A stretch of DNA of 64,000 nt from Alcanivorax sp. (GTDB taxonomy: Bacteria; Pseudomonadota; Gammaproteobacteria; Pseudomonadales; Alcanivoracaceae): positions 1,178,001 to 1,242,000 of the forward strand of contig NZ_CP080267.1 of the NCBI RefSeq assembly GCF_019431375.1, in the 5' to 3' direction. The position numbers and the translations under genes were made by a program. This document shows positions 7,383 to 14,793 of this stretch, piece after piece (the stretch's first letter is position 1; each line of letters opens with the position of its first letter). The notes under the pieces are model-generated. The model was not told the DNA's origin. It saw nothing but the letters and a program-made list of their open reading frames with translations, and did no database searches.

Positions 7383-9149
7383 ATGCGAAGCAAAGCGATC
7401 GCTGTTGGCTGCAGCAGTGCCCTGGCTCTGGGCCTGCTGACAGCCGCAGCCCCGGCCATGGCTGGCGAAAAACAGTTCAATGAAGACGTCAGCGTCAAAT
7501 GGAACCTGAAAGCCTCCGTGGGCGCTATTTCCCGTATGGAGTCTGCCCGCAAGGAAAACCTGTTTGCCGGTGATACCCCCGGCGGCACGTCCGGTTCCGC
7601 CGTCTCTGACGACGGCAACCTGAACTATGATGGTGGTGAAGTGGTGTCTGCCGTTGCCAAGGCAGTAGGCGACGTCAACCTGCAGTACAAGAACTATGGC
7701 CTGTTTGTGCGAGCCAAGGGCTGGTACGACTACGTGCAGAAAGAGAAGGATGTTCCCCACGGCAACTTCCCCAATGAATTTGTCGGCGGCGAGCCGCTCA
7801 GCGATGATGGCTTTGATCGCAACTCCAAATTTCAGGGAGCCAGCTTTCAGGATGTCTTTGTCCACGGCACTTTCCAGGTCAACGAACAACCTCTGAAGCT
7901 GAAGGCGGGTCGTCAGACGCTGCTGTGGGGACGCAGTCTGTATTCCCGGGGCTCCCTCAGTGCGCTGAACGCTATCGACCTGGCAGCGCTGCACCGCCCC
8001 GGCGCCGAGTACACCGAGTTCCTCAAGCCCGCGGGAATGGTGACTGCCGATTACAAATTCACCGACCGGCTCTCCATGAAGTCCTTCTACCAGTACGAGT
8101 GGCGGGCAGCGAACCTGGATGGCTGTGGCACCTTCTTCTCCACCCTGGACAACACTGCAGTGGGGTGTGATGCCACCTTCTCCAGCGCCGTGGTGATCCC
8201 CAATAAAACCGCCTACGAAAACGGCATCTATATTCCACGCCGGGACGAGAAGGAGCCCGATGACGGTGGCCAGTACGGGCTGAAGTTCGACTATGCCTTT
8301 CCGAAATCCAAGGCCAAGGTCGGTGCCTACTTCCTGAACTACCACATGCGTCTGCCGATCTACTCGGTAACCAAGGAAGACAGCCCACTGGCCCAAGGCA
8401 TTACCCCCGGTAACGACATCGCCTACTTCTATGAATACCCGGAAGATATCCAGGTGATCGGCCTGACTGCCGACAAGACCTTTGAAGGGGTCGGCAACCT
8501 GGCCATGAACCTGAGCTACCTGCCGGATATGCCGATCCAGATCAATACACCGGACATGACCACCGCCCGAGTACTGGAAGCCAATGGTGTGCCGGCAGCG
8601 GCCGCACAGGGGTTTGCCACCGTTCCCCAGGAGACCATCGACTACGTCTACGGTTCCGGCAATGAAGTCACCGGCTTCAAGGAATTCGATATTCAGCGTG
8701 CCGAAGTGACCTTCACCACGGTCATCCCCAAACTGCTGGGCGCCCAGAAGACCATTGTCTCAGCCCAGTTAGGTTCCGAGTTCATTGATGACTTGCCGGA
8801 TCAGGAAGACATGCGCTTCCGCCGCCACACCAACTTCGGGGTTGGCGAGCTGGGTGAGGATGGCTATGTGACTGACTTTAGCTGGGGCTACCAGCTCACG
8901 CTCAAATCCACCTATGCCAACGTCATTGGCCCGGTGGCGTTGACCCCGTCGCTGACCATGAAGCATGGCGTGGAAGGCTACTCCAGTGATGATGCGCTGC
9001 AGGAGGATCAACGCAGCCTCGGTCTGGGCATCGGCATGAACTACAAGAAACTCAGCGCCGACTTGTCCTACACCACCTATAACGATGCCAGCTTTAGCGT
9101 AGTCAACGACCGGGATTATCTGTCCCTGAGCACCACCTATAACTTCTGA
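7383..9149 (+). CDS. DUF1302 family outer-membrane protein
   Basis: A 588-residue protein with a cleavable signal peptide (charged start, hydrophobic core, cleavage after APAMA near residue 27). It has many alternating beta-strand segments, and a terminal STTYNF with C-terminal phenylalanine as recognised by the BAM complex. GRQTLLWGRSLYSRGSL and other segments match the DUF1302 group found in hydrocarbon and steroid degraders, usually beside DUF1329 proteins. It probably forms an outer-membrane barrel involved in uptake or export of hydrophobic compounds; no substrate can be assigned. A lipoprotein gene follows 64 bases downstream. Confidence 0.85.
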   Translation: MRSKAIAVGCSSALALGLLTAAAPAMAGEKQFNEDVSVKWNLKASVGAISRMESARKENLFAGDTPGGTSGSAVSDDGNLNYDGGEVVSAVAKAVGDVNLQYKNYGLFVRAKGWYDYVQKEKDVPHGNFPNEFVGGEPLSDDGFDRNSKFQGASFQDVFVHGTFQVNEQPLKLKAGRQTLLWGRSLYSRGSLSALNAIDLAALHRPGAEYTEFLKPAGMVTADYKFTDRLSMKSFYQYEWRAANLDGCGTFFSTLDNTAVGCDATFSSAVVIPNKTAYENGIYIPRRDEKEPDDGGQYGLKFDYAFPKSKAKVGAYFLNYHMRLPIYSVTKEDSPLAQGITPGNDIAYFYEYPEDIQVIGLTADKTFEGVGNLAMNLSYLPDMPIQINTPDMTTARVLEANGVPAAAAQGFATVPQETIDYVYGSGNEVTGFKEFDIQRAEVTFTTVIPKLLGAQKTIVSAQLGSEFIDDLPDQEDMRFRRHTNFGVGELGEDGYVTDFSWGYQLTLKSTYANVIGPVALTPSLTMKHGVEGYSSDDALQEDQRSLGLGIGMNYKKLSADLSYTTYNDASFSVVNDRDYLSLSTTYNF

Positions 9150-9213
9150 GATCGCAACGAGCACCGCAGGCTGCCCTCCAAGGGAGCCTGCCAAACAGAA
9201 TGAGGATGGAACG

Positions 9214-9834
9214 ATGAGAAAATTGCAATTTGCCATGGTGGCCCTGTTCGCTGCGCTGCTCGCCGCCTGTGCCAGCGGCTACCATGACACCCGCGTGGTC
9301 AGCACCCAGACCGGTGTGGAAAAAGATCCCAGGGGGCCCTATCAATCAGTCGTAGTCGGCGTTCTGGCAGCTCATGAGCTGCGTGGCCACCTGGAAAATA
9401 CCATCGTCGCCAGCTTTGCCGAAAAGGGCATCAAGGCCACCGCCGCCCATACGGTCTTTGGTGACAAAGGCATCGAAGGCAAAAGCCGCGACTATCTGGC
9501 AGAGCGCATGAAGGAAAACGGCTTCGACAGCGCCCTGGCGATCCATCTGGAAGAACAACGCAGCGAAACCCTTGAGGTCAAAGGCGACCCGGGAGCGGCA
9601 ATACCGGTCGCTGGCACCATGACCATGCGCCCTGAGGTGTTCAGCGACGACTTCTTCGTGAATGAGGATATCTATGTGGTTCGGCTGGACCTGTGGGACG
9701 TGGACCAGCAAGCGATTATCTGGCAGGGCAACACCGTCAGCTTCAACACCGGCGGTTTCAAGGGCCTGGAAAAAGGCGCAGGTCACTTCGCCCAGGTCAT
9801 CACCAACGCCATCGGCAAGGCCGATATCTTCTAA
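9214..9834 (+). CDS. Putative lipoprotein of unknown function
   Basis: A 206-residue protein with a lipoprotein signal (LFAALLAACASG, lipobox LAAC at residue 19-20), so it should be anchored to a membrane facing the periplasm. I do not recognise the mature domain; it contains repeated alpha/beta-like segments (VVVGVLAAHELRGHLENTIVAS, then FDSALAIHL) that resemble small nucleotide-binding or GNA1162-like lipoproteins only vaguely. It follows the DUF1302 gene by 64 bases and ends in its own terminator, so the two are probably co-transcribed. Confidence 0.75.
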   Translation: MRKLQFAMVALFAALLAACASGYHDTRVVSTQTGVEKDPRGPYQSVVVGVLAAHELRGHLENTIVASFAEKGIKATAAHTVFGDKGIEGKSRDYLAERMKENGFDSALAIHLEEQRSETLEVKGDPGAAIPVAGTMTMRPEVFSDDFFVNEDIYVVRLDLWDVDQQAIIWQGNTVSFNTGGFKGLEKGAGHFAQVITNAIGKADIF

Positions 9835-9868
9835 TACCGTTTTCTCCTTGATTGTCTCCACCTTCCTT

Positions 9869-9893
9869 GCCCACTTCGGTGGGCATTTTTTTT
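9869..9893 (+). terminator. Rho-independent terminator
   Basis: GCCCAC and GTGGGC pair around TTCG and are followed by an A and eight T residues, closing the DUF1302-lipoprotein unit. Confidence 0.92.
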
Positions 9894-10023
9894 GCCTTGC
9901 ACCGTCACGATCCTGTCATACTAACCCGGCATATTGACCACCTATCAAGCAGAGAGACACACCCTCTTGCTTCTCTCGGGTGCCATCGCTAGGCTTGAGA
10001 ACTGACTCCAAAGAGATTTCATC

Positions 10024-10134
10024 ATGAACGCAGCCCTGCAAAACAGCACCATCCAGTCAGACCGCAAGCCGGTCGGCACGGTTGTGCCCGCTGCGTTCTA
10101 CTACGGGTATTGGTTTAGCCGCTCGCGCGCCTGA
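10024..10134 (+). CDS. Aromatic amino-acid leader peptide (36 residues)
   Basis: ATG at 10024 opens a 36-residue frame that ends at TGA 10132-10134, with AAAGAGA upstream as a ribosome binding site. Residues 25-31 are Phe-Tyr-Tyr-Gly-Tyr-Trp-Phe, so six of seven codons specify the three aromatic amino acids. This is the signature of a transcription-attenuation leader peptide. It is followed by alternative hairpins and a terminator, then by a DAHP synthase gene, the first step of aromatic biosynthesis. Ribosome stalling when charged aromatic tRNAs are scarce would be the sensing event. Confidence 0.8.
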   Translation: MNAALQNSTIQSDRKPVGTVVPAAFYYGYWFSRSRA

Positions 10135-10212
10135 CCGTTACCCAGGCGCGCCCGCTACGGGACGCCTGCCGAATCACGAAAACCCCGGTCGGTATCCCGC
10201 CCGGGGTTTTTT
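10125..10212 (+). promoter_or_regulatory. Attenuator hairpins with terminator upstream of DAHP synthase
   Basis: GCGCGCCTG (10125-10133, containing the leader stop codon) pairs perfectly with CAGGCGCGC (10143-10151). The same CAGGCG can instead pair with CGCCTG at 10163-10168, strengthened by CCCG with CGGG inside. The two folds exclude each other. Downstream AAAACCCCGG (10179-10188) pairs with CCGGGGTTTT (10201-10210), followed by more T, making an intrinsic terminator. CGGGA at 10158-10162 can also contact TCCCG in the terminator loop. The exact switching path is inferred. Confidence 0.7.
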
Positions 10213-10258
10213 ATTGCCCGATAAATACCGAAACACCGCACCACAGAGGACAAACACC

Positions 10259-10354
10259 ATGTATCGATACGGCCAGCACCACAAAGACACCCGATTTAGC
10301 CCCTGGCAACGCCCGCTACAGCGAACACTACGATCGAATCACGCGCGACGGTAA
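10259..10354 (+). CDS. Possible second small ORF upstream of DAHP synthase (31 residues)
   Basis: Between the terminator and the DAHP synthase, an ATG with AGAGGA upstream opens a 31-residue frame starting MYRYGQHHKDTRFSPW. It is basic and has two Tyr, one Phe and one Trp in its first 16 residues. It could be a second leader for aromatic control or a coincidental frame. No domain is recognisable. The next gene starts 27 bases after its stop. Confidence 0.35.
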   Translation: MYRYGQHHKDTRFSPWQRPLQRTLRSNHARR

Positions 10355-10381
10355 CCGCGCACCGAACAGTAAGGAACGACC

Positions 10382-11278
10382 ATGCAACAGACACAGAGCT
10401 CAACCGCCAGCCAGGCCGACATCAGCCCGCGACGCAGCCTGCCGCTGCCCTCCCCCACCGTGCTGCGCGAACGCCTGCCAGTGGACGCCGAGCTGGCAGC
10501 ACAGGTCCAGGCCCATCGACAGACCGTACGAAATATTCTCAACGGCACAGACGACCGCCTGCTGGTCATCACCGGCCCCTGCTCGCTCCATGACCCAAAA
10601 GCGGCACTGGAATACGGCCATCGTCTGAGCGAATTATCCCGCCAGCTGGACGACAAAGTCTTTCTGGTAATGCGCGCCTACGTGGAAAAACCCCGCACCA
10701 CCGTGGGCTGGAAAGGCATGCTCTACGACCCGCACCTGGACGGCAGCAACGATATCGCCACCGGCCTGAACGTGTCTCGCCACCTGTTGCTGGACCTGGC
10801 CCGGTTGGGCCTGCCGCTTGCCACCGAGCTGTTGCACCCCATGGCCGCCGATTACCTGGGCGACCTGCTCAGCTGGGCCGCCATCGGCGCCCGCACTACC
10901 GAATCCCAAATCCACCGGGAAATGGTAAGCGGCCTGCCCATGCCGGTGGGCTTCAAGAACGGCACTGACGGCAGCATCGACGTGGCCTGCGACGCCATGG
11001 GAGCCACAGAGCATCCCCACACGCACCTGGGCATTGATGACAACGGTCACAGTGCGCTGCTGCAGACCGCCGGCAACCCGGATACCCATCTGGTACTCCG
11101 CGGTGGGCATCATGGCCCCAACTACGACGCCGACAGCATTCACCAAGCTGTGGACGCCCTGCAGACCAAAGGCCGTAACACGCGAGTGATCGTGGACTGC
11201 AGCCACGCCAACAGTGGCAAAGATCCGCTGAAACAGCCGGAGGTACTGCAAGATCTGCTTGAACAACGGGCCAGGTGA
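10382..11278 (+). CDS. 3-deoxy-7-phosphoheptulonate (DAHP) synthase, class I, prematurely stopped
   Basis: This cytoplasmic enzyme condenses phosphoenolpyruvate with erythrose 4-phosphate at the entry of the shikimate pathway. Visible signatures are the metal-ligand cysteine in ITGPCSLHD, the KPRTTVGWKG loop, and the metal-ligand histidine in VIVDCSHANSGKDP. The frame stops at an in-frame TGA (11276-11278) after 298 residues, whereas family members are about 350. The same frame then continues for 48 codons with an unmistakable C-terminal end. The truncated product lacks the Glu and Asp metal ligands of the AroFGH family and is probably inactive. It follows an aromatic leader-peptide attenuator. 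Confidence 0.85.
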   Translation: MQQTQSSTASQADISPRRSLPLPSPTVLRERLPVDAELAAQVQAHRQTVRNILNGTDDRLLVITGPCSLHDPKAALEYGHRLSELSRQLDDKVFLVMRAYVEKPRTTVGWKGMLYDPHLDGSNDIATGLNVSRHLLLDLARLGLPLATELLHPMAADYLGDLLSWAAIGARTTESQIHREMVSGLPMPVGFKNGTDGSIDVACDAMGATEHPHTHLGIDDNGHSALLQTAGNPDTHLVLRGGHHGPNYDADSIHQAVDALQTKGRNTRVIVDCSHANSGKDPLKQPEVLQDLLEQRAR

Positions 11279-11425
11279 AACAGCCCTATCGCCGGCGTGA
11301 TGCTGGAAAGTCACCTGCAAGATGGCAAACAGCCCCTGCAGAAACCGCTGCAATACGGCCTCTCCATCACCGATGGCTGCCTGGGCTGGGACAGGACAGA
11401 GCAGTTACTCTGTGGCATCGACTAG
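11279..11425 (+). pseudogene. C-terminal remainder of DAHP synthase after in-frame UGA
   Basis: Directly after the TGA and in the same frame lie 48 codons beginning NSPIAGVMLESHLQDGKQP and including YGLSITDGCLGWDRTEQLL before a TAG at 11423-11425. VMLES and ITDGC carry the Glu and Asp that complete the metal site in AroG-type enzymes. One substitution, for example GGA to TGA, explains the interruption; no indel is needed. Read through, the protein would have 347 residues, the normal length. Confidence 0.85.
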
Positions 11426-11476
11426 ATCGGTTCGGAGGGACGACTTTGCCGGAAAAGATTGATACAAATCACGAAC

Positions 11477-11503
11477 CCGGCGCCTATTCGGTAAAGGCGC
11501 CGG
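11477..11503 (+). other. Hairpin at left edge of the repeated block
   Basis: CCGGCGCC and GGCGCCGG form a perfect 8-bp stem with an 11-base loop and no T tract. It lies within the first bases of the duplicated block and recurs at 23380-23406. It may act as a leader structure of the small membrane-protein gene that follows. Confidence 0.5.
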
Positions 11504-11544
11504 CACCGTGATAATGTCCACATAACAGACAGGAGGGCTGCACC

Positions 11545-11646
11545 ATGACACTGGAACAACTGATTACCGCTTTCGTGTTGTTTCTCTGCGGCATTGCCGT
11601 GGTGGCATTTATCGTTTATCTGAAGAATCAGTCCAACAAACGATAA
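11545..11646 (+). CDS. Small single-pass membrane protein (33 residues)
   Basis: An ATG seven bases after AGGAGG (AGGAGGGCTGCACC) opens a 33-residue frame: MTLEQLITA, a hydrophobic span of about 18 residues (FVLFLCGIAVVAFIVYL), and a basic tail KNQSNKR. This is the layout of a one-helix inner-membrane peptide with the C-terminus inside. The ribosome binding site and composition make it a real gene in my view, though it matches no family I can name. It lies at the left edge of the duplicated block and is repeated exactly at 23448. Confidence 0.65.
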   Translation: MTLEQLITAFVLFLCGIAVVAFIVYLKNQSNKR

Positions 11647-11663
11647 ATCGCAGACCACTGAAA

Positions 11664-12566
11664 TCAGCTGTAAAGCAGCTCGCCCACCCCCATCTTGATC
11701 ACGTTACCGCCAATGCGGCATTTCACTTCCTTGCCCGGCTTCTTGTCGAACTCCGCATGCAGAATACTCTTGCGGGTATCAGGGCTCCCGCGATCAATAG
11801 ACAGTGTGTGGGTCCCCGCAGCCGTATCCTGCTGCTCCGCCAGATAAGCAATAAATTCCGGCATCACATTACCGATGGGCGGAAATACATCCCCGGGCAG
11901 GTCCGGGTTCAGCAAGCGCCCGTGAAACTCGGAACTGCCGGTAATACTCCCCGGCGCAAACAGGAACAATTCCGAGGTATAGACACCACCAAACAGATCG
12001 GCCCACCGCTCCGCATTCAAACTCGCTGCCAGCACATGCTCAGGCTTGGTAACCGGAATGATCAAGGTAGGCGTATCCACGCTGACCACCATGGGCTTGT
12101 ACTTGCTGAACGAGATATGCTTTTCATCAATATTCAGTGCCGCGGCCAGGCGTGGAATTTCCGGGGTATAGCGATCAATCGTGGGCGTCAGCACCCGGGC
12201 AAACTGAATCGAGCCTGATGCACTGTTTCCAGTATCAATAAAGCTTTCGATCAACTGTTGATTCTGCCTGAACAGAAACGATGCAAAAGCCCCTTCATCC
12301 TTGGCAAGCCCCATCTCATGGGCCACATAAGACGCTGCCAGAATGGTATGGGCCCCGAACAACTGTTGCCCCTTGCCATTGAACACACTCACCGGCATGT
12401 CCTTGCCCGGCTCGATAAACACCGTTTCCGTCTGCTGAAACTCACTGGCAATCGCCATCTTGCTGGCATCACTGGTGTCCAACCCTTCCAGCTTTACCAC
12501 AGGAATCTGTGTGCCCTGAAATGGGGCATTGGCAAATACATCAAGCAGCGCATAATCGAGAGCCAT
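11664..12566 (-). CDS. PhzF family isomerase/epimerase-like protein (copy A)
   Basis: A 300-residue protein with the two-lobed PhzF/diaminopimelate-epimerase-like fold. N-terminal LLDVFANAPFQGTQIPVVKL, the catalytic-acid segment EFQQTETVFI, and GQQLFGAHTILAASYVAHE (equivalent of the family GHATLA loop) are visible. Known members isomerise or epimerise small acids, as PhzF does in phenazine formation. No phenazine genes are present, so the substrate is unknown. I use the ATG at 12566; a GTG at 12575 is less likely. It converges on the 33-residue peptide gene. An identical copy is at 23567 and a broken one at 18319. Confidence 0.8.
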   Translation of the reverse strand: MALDYALLDVFANAPFQGTQIPVVKLEGLDTSDASKMAIASEFQQTETVFIEPGKDMPVSVFNGKGQQLFGAHTILAASYVAHEMGLAKDEGAFASFLFRQNQQLIESFIDTGNSASGSIQFARVLTPTIDRYTPEIPRLAAALNIDEKHISFSKYKPMVVSVDTPTLIIPVTKPEHVLAASLNAERWADLFGGVYTSELFLFAPGSITGSSEFHGRLLNPDLPGDVFPPIGNVMPEFIAYLAEQQDTAAGTHTLSIDRGSPDTRKSILHAEFDKKPGKEVKCRIGGNVIKMGVGELLYS

Positions 12567-12686
12567 TGTCTTCACCCTGTTTTGTTGTGATGACTACGAC
12601 TATGCCGGATGGGGAAGAGAATGCAATTGTGGGATTATCACTAACCGTGAACTCTATACACAGACAAGGAAACCTCAATTTGCTAG

Positions 12687-13839
12687 GGAACCTCTGAAAA
12701 ACTCCCCGACTTTGCCATAATCAGGGCTTTCTATCAGCCACTTTCCGGGAATGCCATGAGCCAGCTGACTTTTGCCGAAGCCGAATATGAACACAAGAAG
12801 CGCAAGACCCGGCGGGAAGTGTTCCTTGAGAAGTTGGATCAGTTGCTACCCTGGAAGGCGCTGGAGTCCACGATTGCGGTCTATTACGCCTCCGGTAGCA
12901 CTGGCCGGCCGCCGTATCCGCTCTCCAGCATGCTGCGCATTCATGTCATGCAGATCATCTACAACCTGAGTGATCCGGCGATGGAAGATGCCTTGTATGA
13001 GATCGAGTCTATGCGCCGTTTCGCAGGGATTCGGCTCTCTCGGGTTCCTGATGAGACAACGATCCTGAACTTCCGGCACCTGCTGGAGCAGCACACTCTT
13101 GGCAAGAAGCTGTTCAAGAAGATCAACCGTCAGTTGGCACGACATGGCCTGATGGTTCGGGAAGGCAGCATCGTTGATGCGACGATTATCGAAGCGCCCA
13201 GCTCGACGAAGAACAAAGGTAAGGCTCGTGATCCGGAGATGCACCAGACCAAGAAAGGCAATCAATGGCACTTTGGCATGAAGTGCCATATTGGCGTCGA
13301 TGACACGGTGGGTCTGATTCATAGCCTTGCCACTACCGCCGCGAATGAGCATGACCTGACGGCATCAGACCAGCTTTTGCATGGCAAAGAGAAACGTGTC
13401 TGGGGAGACGCGGGTTATTGCGGTATCGAGAAACGCGAAGAGCACAAGAACCGTAAAGTGGATTGGTTTATCGCTGAGCGTCCTGGTAAGCGCTCCACGA
13501 TGTCGAAGGTTGCGCTGGAATGCGAAACCATCAAAGCCAGCGTACGTGCCAAAGTGGAACATCCCTTCCGAGTGATCAAAGGCATGTTCGGTTACAGCAA
13601 GGTTCGCTACCGGGGTCTGGCGAAAAATACCAACCGGCTCTATCTCCTGGCGGGGCTGCACAACCTGTTGAGGGTGAAACGGGTGCTGCTGCCCTAGGGG
13701 CAGTGCGCCTGATTGCCGCTAAAGTGCGGCAATCAGGCGAAAAAAAATGAACACTCAAGAGTGAATTGTGGCCTGAATTTGATGGCAGAAGCCTGTTGAT
13801 CATCGTAAAGGCGAAAAAAGCGAGTTATTCAGACCTTCC
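12687..13839 (+). mobile_element. IS5-family insertion sequence (copy A)
   Basis: The element is 1153 bp, bounded by imperfect terminal inverted repeats GGAACCTCTGAAAAACTC and GGAAGGTCTGAATAACTC (15 of 18 match), with CTAG directly repeated at both sides (12683-12686 and 13840-13843). A four-base CTAG-type target duplication is typical for the IS5 subgroup. The uninterrupted site TTGCTAGGG exists in paralogous positions at 32141 and 38552, confirming the insertion point upstream of the SUMF1-like lipoprotein gene. Confidence 0.9.
12756..13697 (+). CDS. IS5-family DDE transposase
   Basis: A 313-residue transposase of full length. The DDE acids lie in IVDATIIEAPSSTKN, WGDAGYCGIEKR and the C-terminal AKVEHPFRVIKGMFGYSKVR (YREK-like region). 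N-terminal residues carry the family domain (AEYEHKKRKTRREVFLEKLD). It is the only gene in the element and is probably functional here, unlike the copies at 24659 (frameshift) and 19106 (many indels). Confidence 0.93.
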   Translation: MSQLTFAEAEYEHKKRKTRREVFLEKLDQLLPWKALESTIAVYYASGSTGRPPYPLSSMLRIHVMQIIYNLSDPAMEDALYEIESMRRFAGIRLSRVPDETTILNFRHLLEQHTLGKKLFKKINRQLARHGLMVREGSIVDATIIEAPSSTKNKGKARDPEMHQTKKGNQWHFGMKCHIGVDDTVGLIHSLATTAANEHDLTASDQLLHGKEKRVWGDAGYCGIEKREEHKNRKVDWFIAERPGKRSTMSKVALECETIKASVRAKVEHPFRVIKGMFGYSKVRYRGLAKNTNRLYLLAGLHNLLRVKRVLLP

Positions 13840-13891
13840 CTAGGGTATTTGCGGCATTGGACGCCGATTTCAAGCAAAGGAACTGATAAAC

Positions 13892-14737
13892 ATGAAACGC
13901 CCTTTTTCACTGCTCAACACCATCCCTATATTGCCCCTTTCCCTGTTTGTCGGGTGCAGCAATGGCGCTGATCTGAGCGAAGCCGAACAGCGGGTAATTG
14001 ACCATACGCTGGATTCTCTGGTGTTCGTAGAAGGCGGCACCTTTACCATGGGGCACCCGCAAGTCACCAAAACTGTCGAGGTGACCCTTGATAGCTATTC
14101 AATTCAAGCTTACGAAGTGTCTTATTGGGAGTTTGATACCTTTGCCGAAGCCACAGGAGCCCGAAAACCCAGTCAAAGATCTTTTGGCAAACCATCCAGG
14201 CAGCCCGAAAATCCGGCCTGGGGACTTACCTGGTATGACGCCCAGAACTATTGCCACTGGTTGGGTGAGTTGACAGACCTGCCCTTTGAGCTACCCACCG
14301 AAGCCCAATGGGAGTATGCGGCCACTAGCCGGGGAACCAGCCGGGCCTTCTATGCCACCGATGATGGCACACTGGATTACGGTCGCAACTATCCCGGGAG
14401 TGAATCCCCTTGGCACCCGGAACCCTCCGGTACTTATCCACCCAACCCATTGGGAATGTACGATATGACCGGCAATGTGGCGGAATGGGTGCTGGATTGG
14501 CACGACAAAAACTATTATGAAACGTCTCCGGGGATAAACCCTCAAGGACCTGAGACTGGAACAACAAAAATATTCCGCGGAGGCAGCGTTGTTGGCACAC
14601 AACGTTACAATATCTTATACCGCCGCTCCCCTGGCCGTAAACCTGATGATAAACAATTCGGCGTTCGTTGTGTTGTCAATCAACCCAAGGTCATTGCTTT
14701 TTCTTCTGTAAAAAAGGAGAAAAAGAACAGCAACTAG
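13892..14737 (+). CDS. SUMF1/FGE-fold lipoprotein, type 1, putative T6SS immunity protein (copy A)
   Basis: A 281-residue secreted lipoprotein: signal peptide with lipobox-like FVGC at residue 19-22, then a formylglycine-generating-enzyme fold (FVEGGTFTMG, PTEAQWEYAA, YDMTGNVAEWVLDW, FRGGSV, GVRCVVN). The C-terminal cysteine pair that FGE uses for catalysis is absent, so a binding role is more likely than catalysis. It converges on toxin module 1, as its homologue at 38609 converges on the VgrG effector. I infer it protects the periplasm or membrane against that module. IS5 sits where its upstream promoter region was, so expression may be altered. Confidence 0.8.
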   Translation: MKRPFSLLNTIPILPLSLFVGCSNGADLSEAEQRVIDHTLDSLVFVEGGTFTMGHPQVTKTVEVTLDSYSIQAYEVSYWEFDTFAEATGARKPSQRSFGKPSRQPENPAWGLTWYDAQNYCHWLGELTDLPFELPTEAQWEYAATSRGTSRAFYATDDGTLDYGRNYPGSESPWHPEPSGTYPPNPLGMYDMTGNVAEWVLDWHDKNYYETSPGINPQGPETGTTKIFRGGSVVGTQRYNILYRRSPGRKPDDKQFGVRCVVNQPKVIAFSSVKKEKKNSN

Positions 14738-14746
14738 TAAATCCCC

Positions 14747-14781
14747 ACCTGGCACGCTGTTCAAGGGTGCCAGGTATTTTT
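14747..14781. terminator. Terminator between immunity-like gene and toxin module 1 (copy A)
   Basis: ACCTGGCAC and GTGCCAGGT pair around an 11-base loop and are followed by ATTTTT. The hairpin lies between the two convergent reading frames; equivalents are at 26650 and 33059. Confidence 0.8.
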
Positions 14782-14793
14782 GCAAAAGAAGCA

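Noticed and set aside
7275..8396. 373-codon minus-strand frame over the DUF1302 gene
   Set aside because: Shadow frame; the sense strand has a signal peptide and barrel terminus.
11276..11278. Selenocysteine insertion at the DAHP synthase UGA
   Set aside because: Homologous enzymes do not have a functional Cys/Sec there, and no obvious selenocysteine insertion hairpin follows the UGA.
11664..12566. Phenazine biosynthesis gene
   Set aside because: Only the PhzF fold is supported; no other phz genes are present, so the pathway name is not justified.
13892..14737. Formylglycine-generating enzyme for sulfatase maturation
   Set aside because: No sulfatase gene nearby, lipoprotein targeting, and the catalytic cysteine pair is absent.
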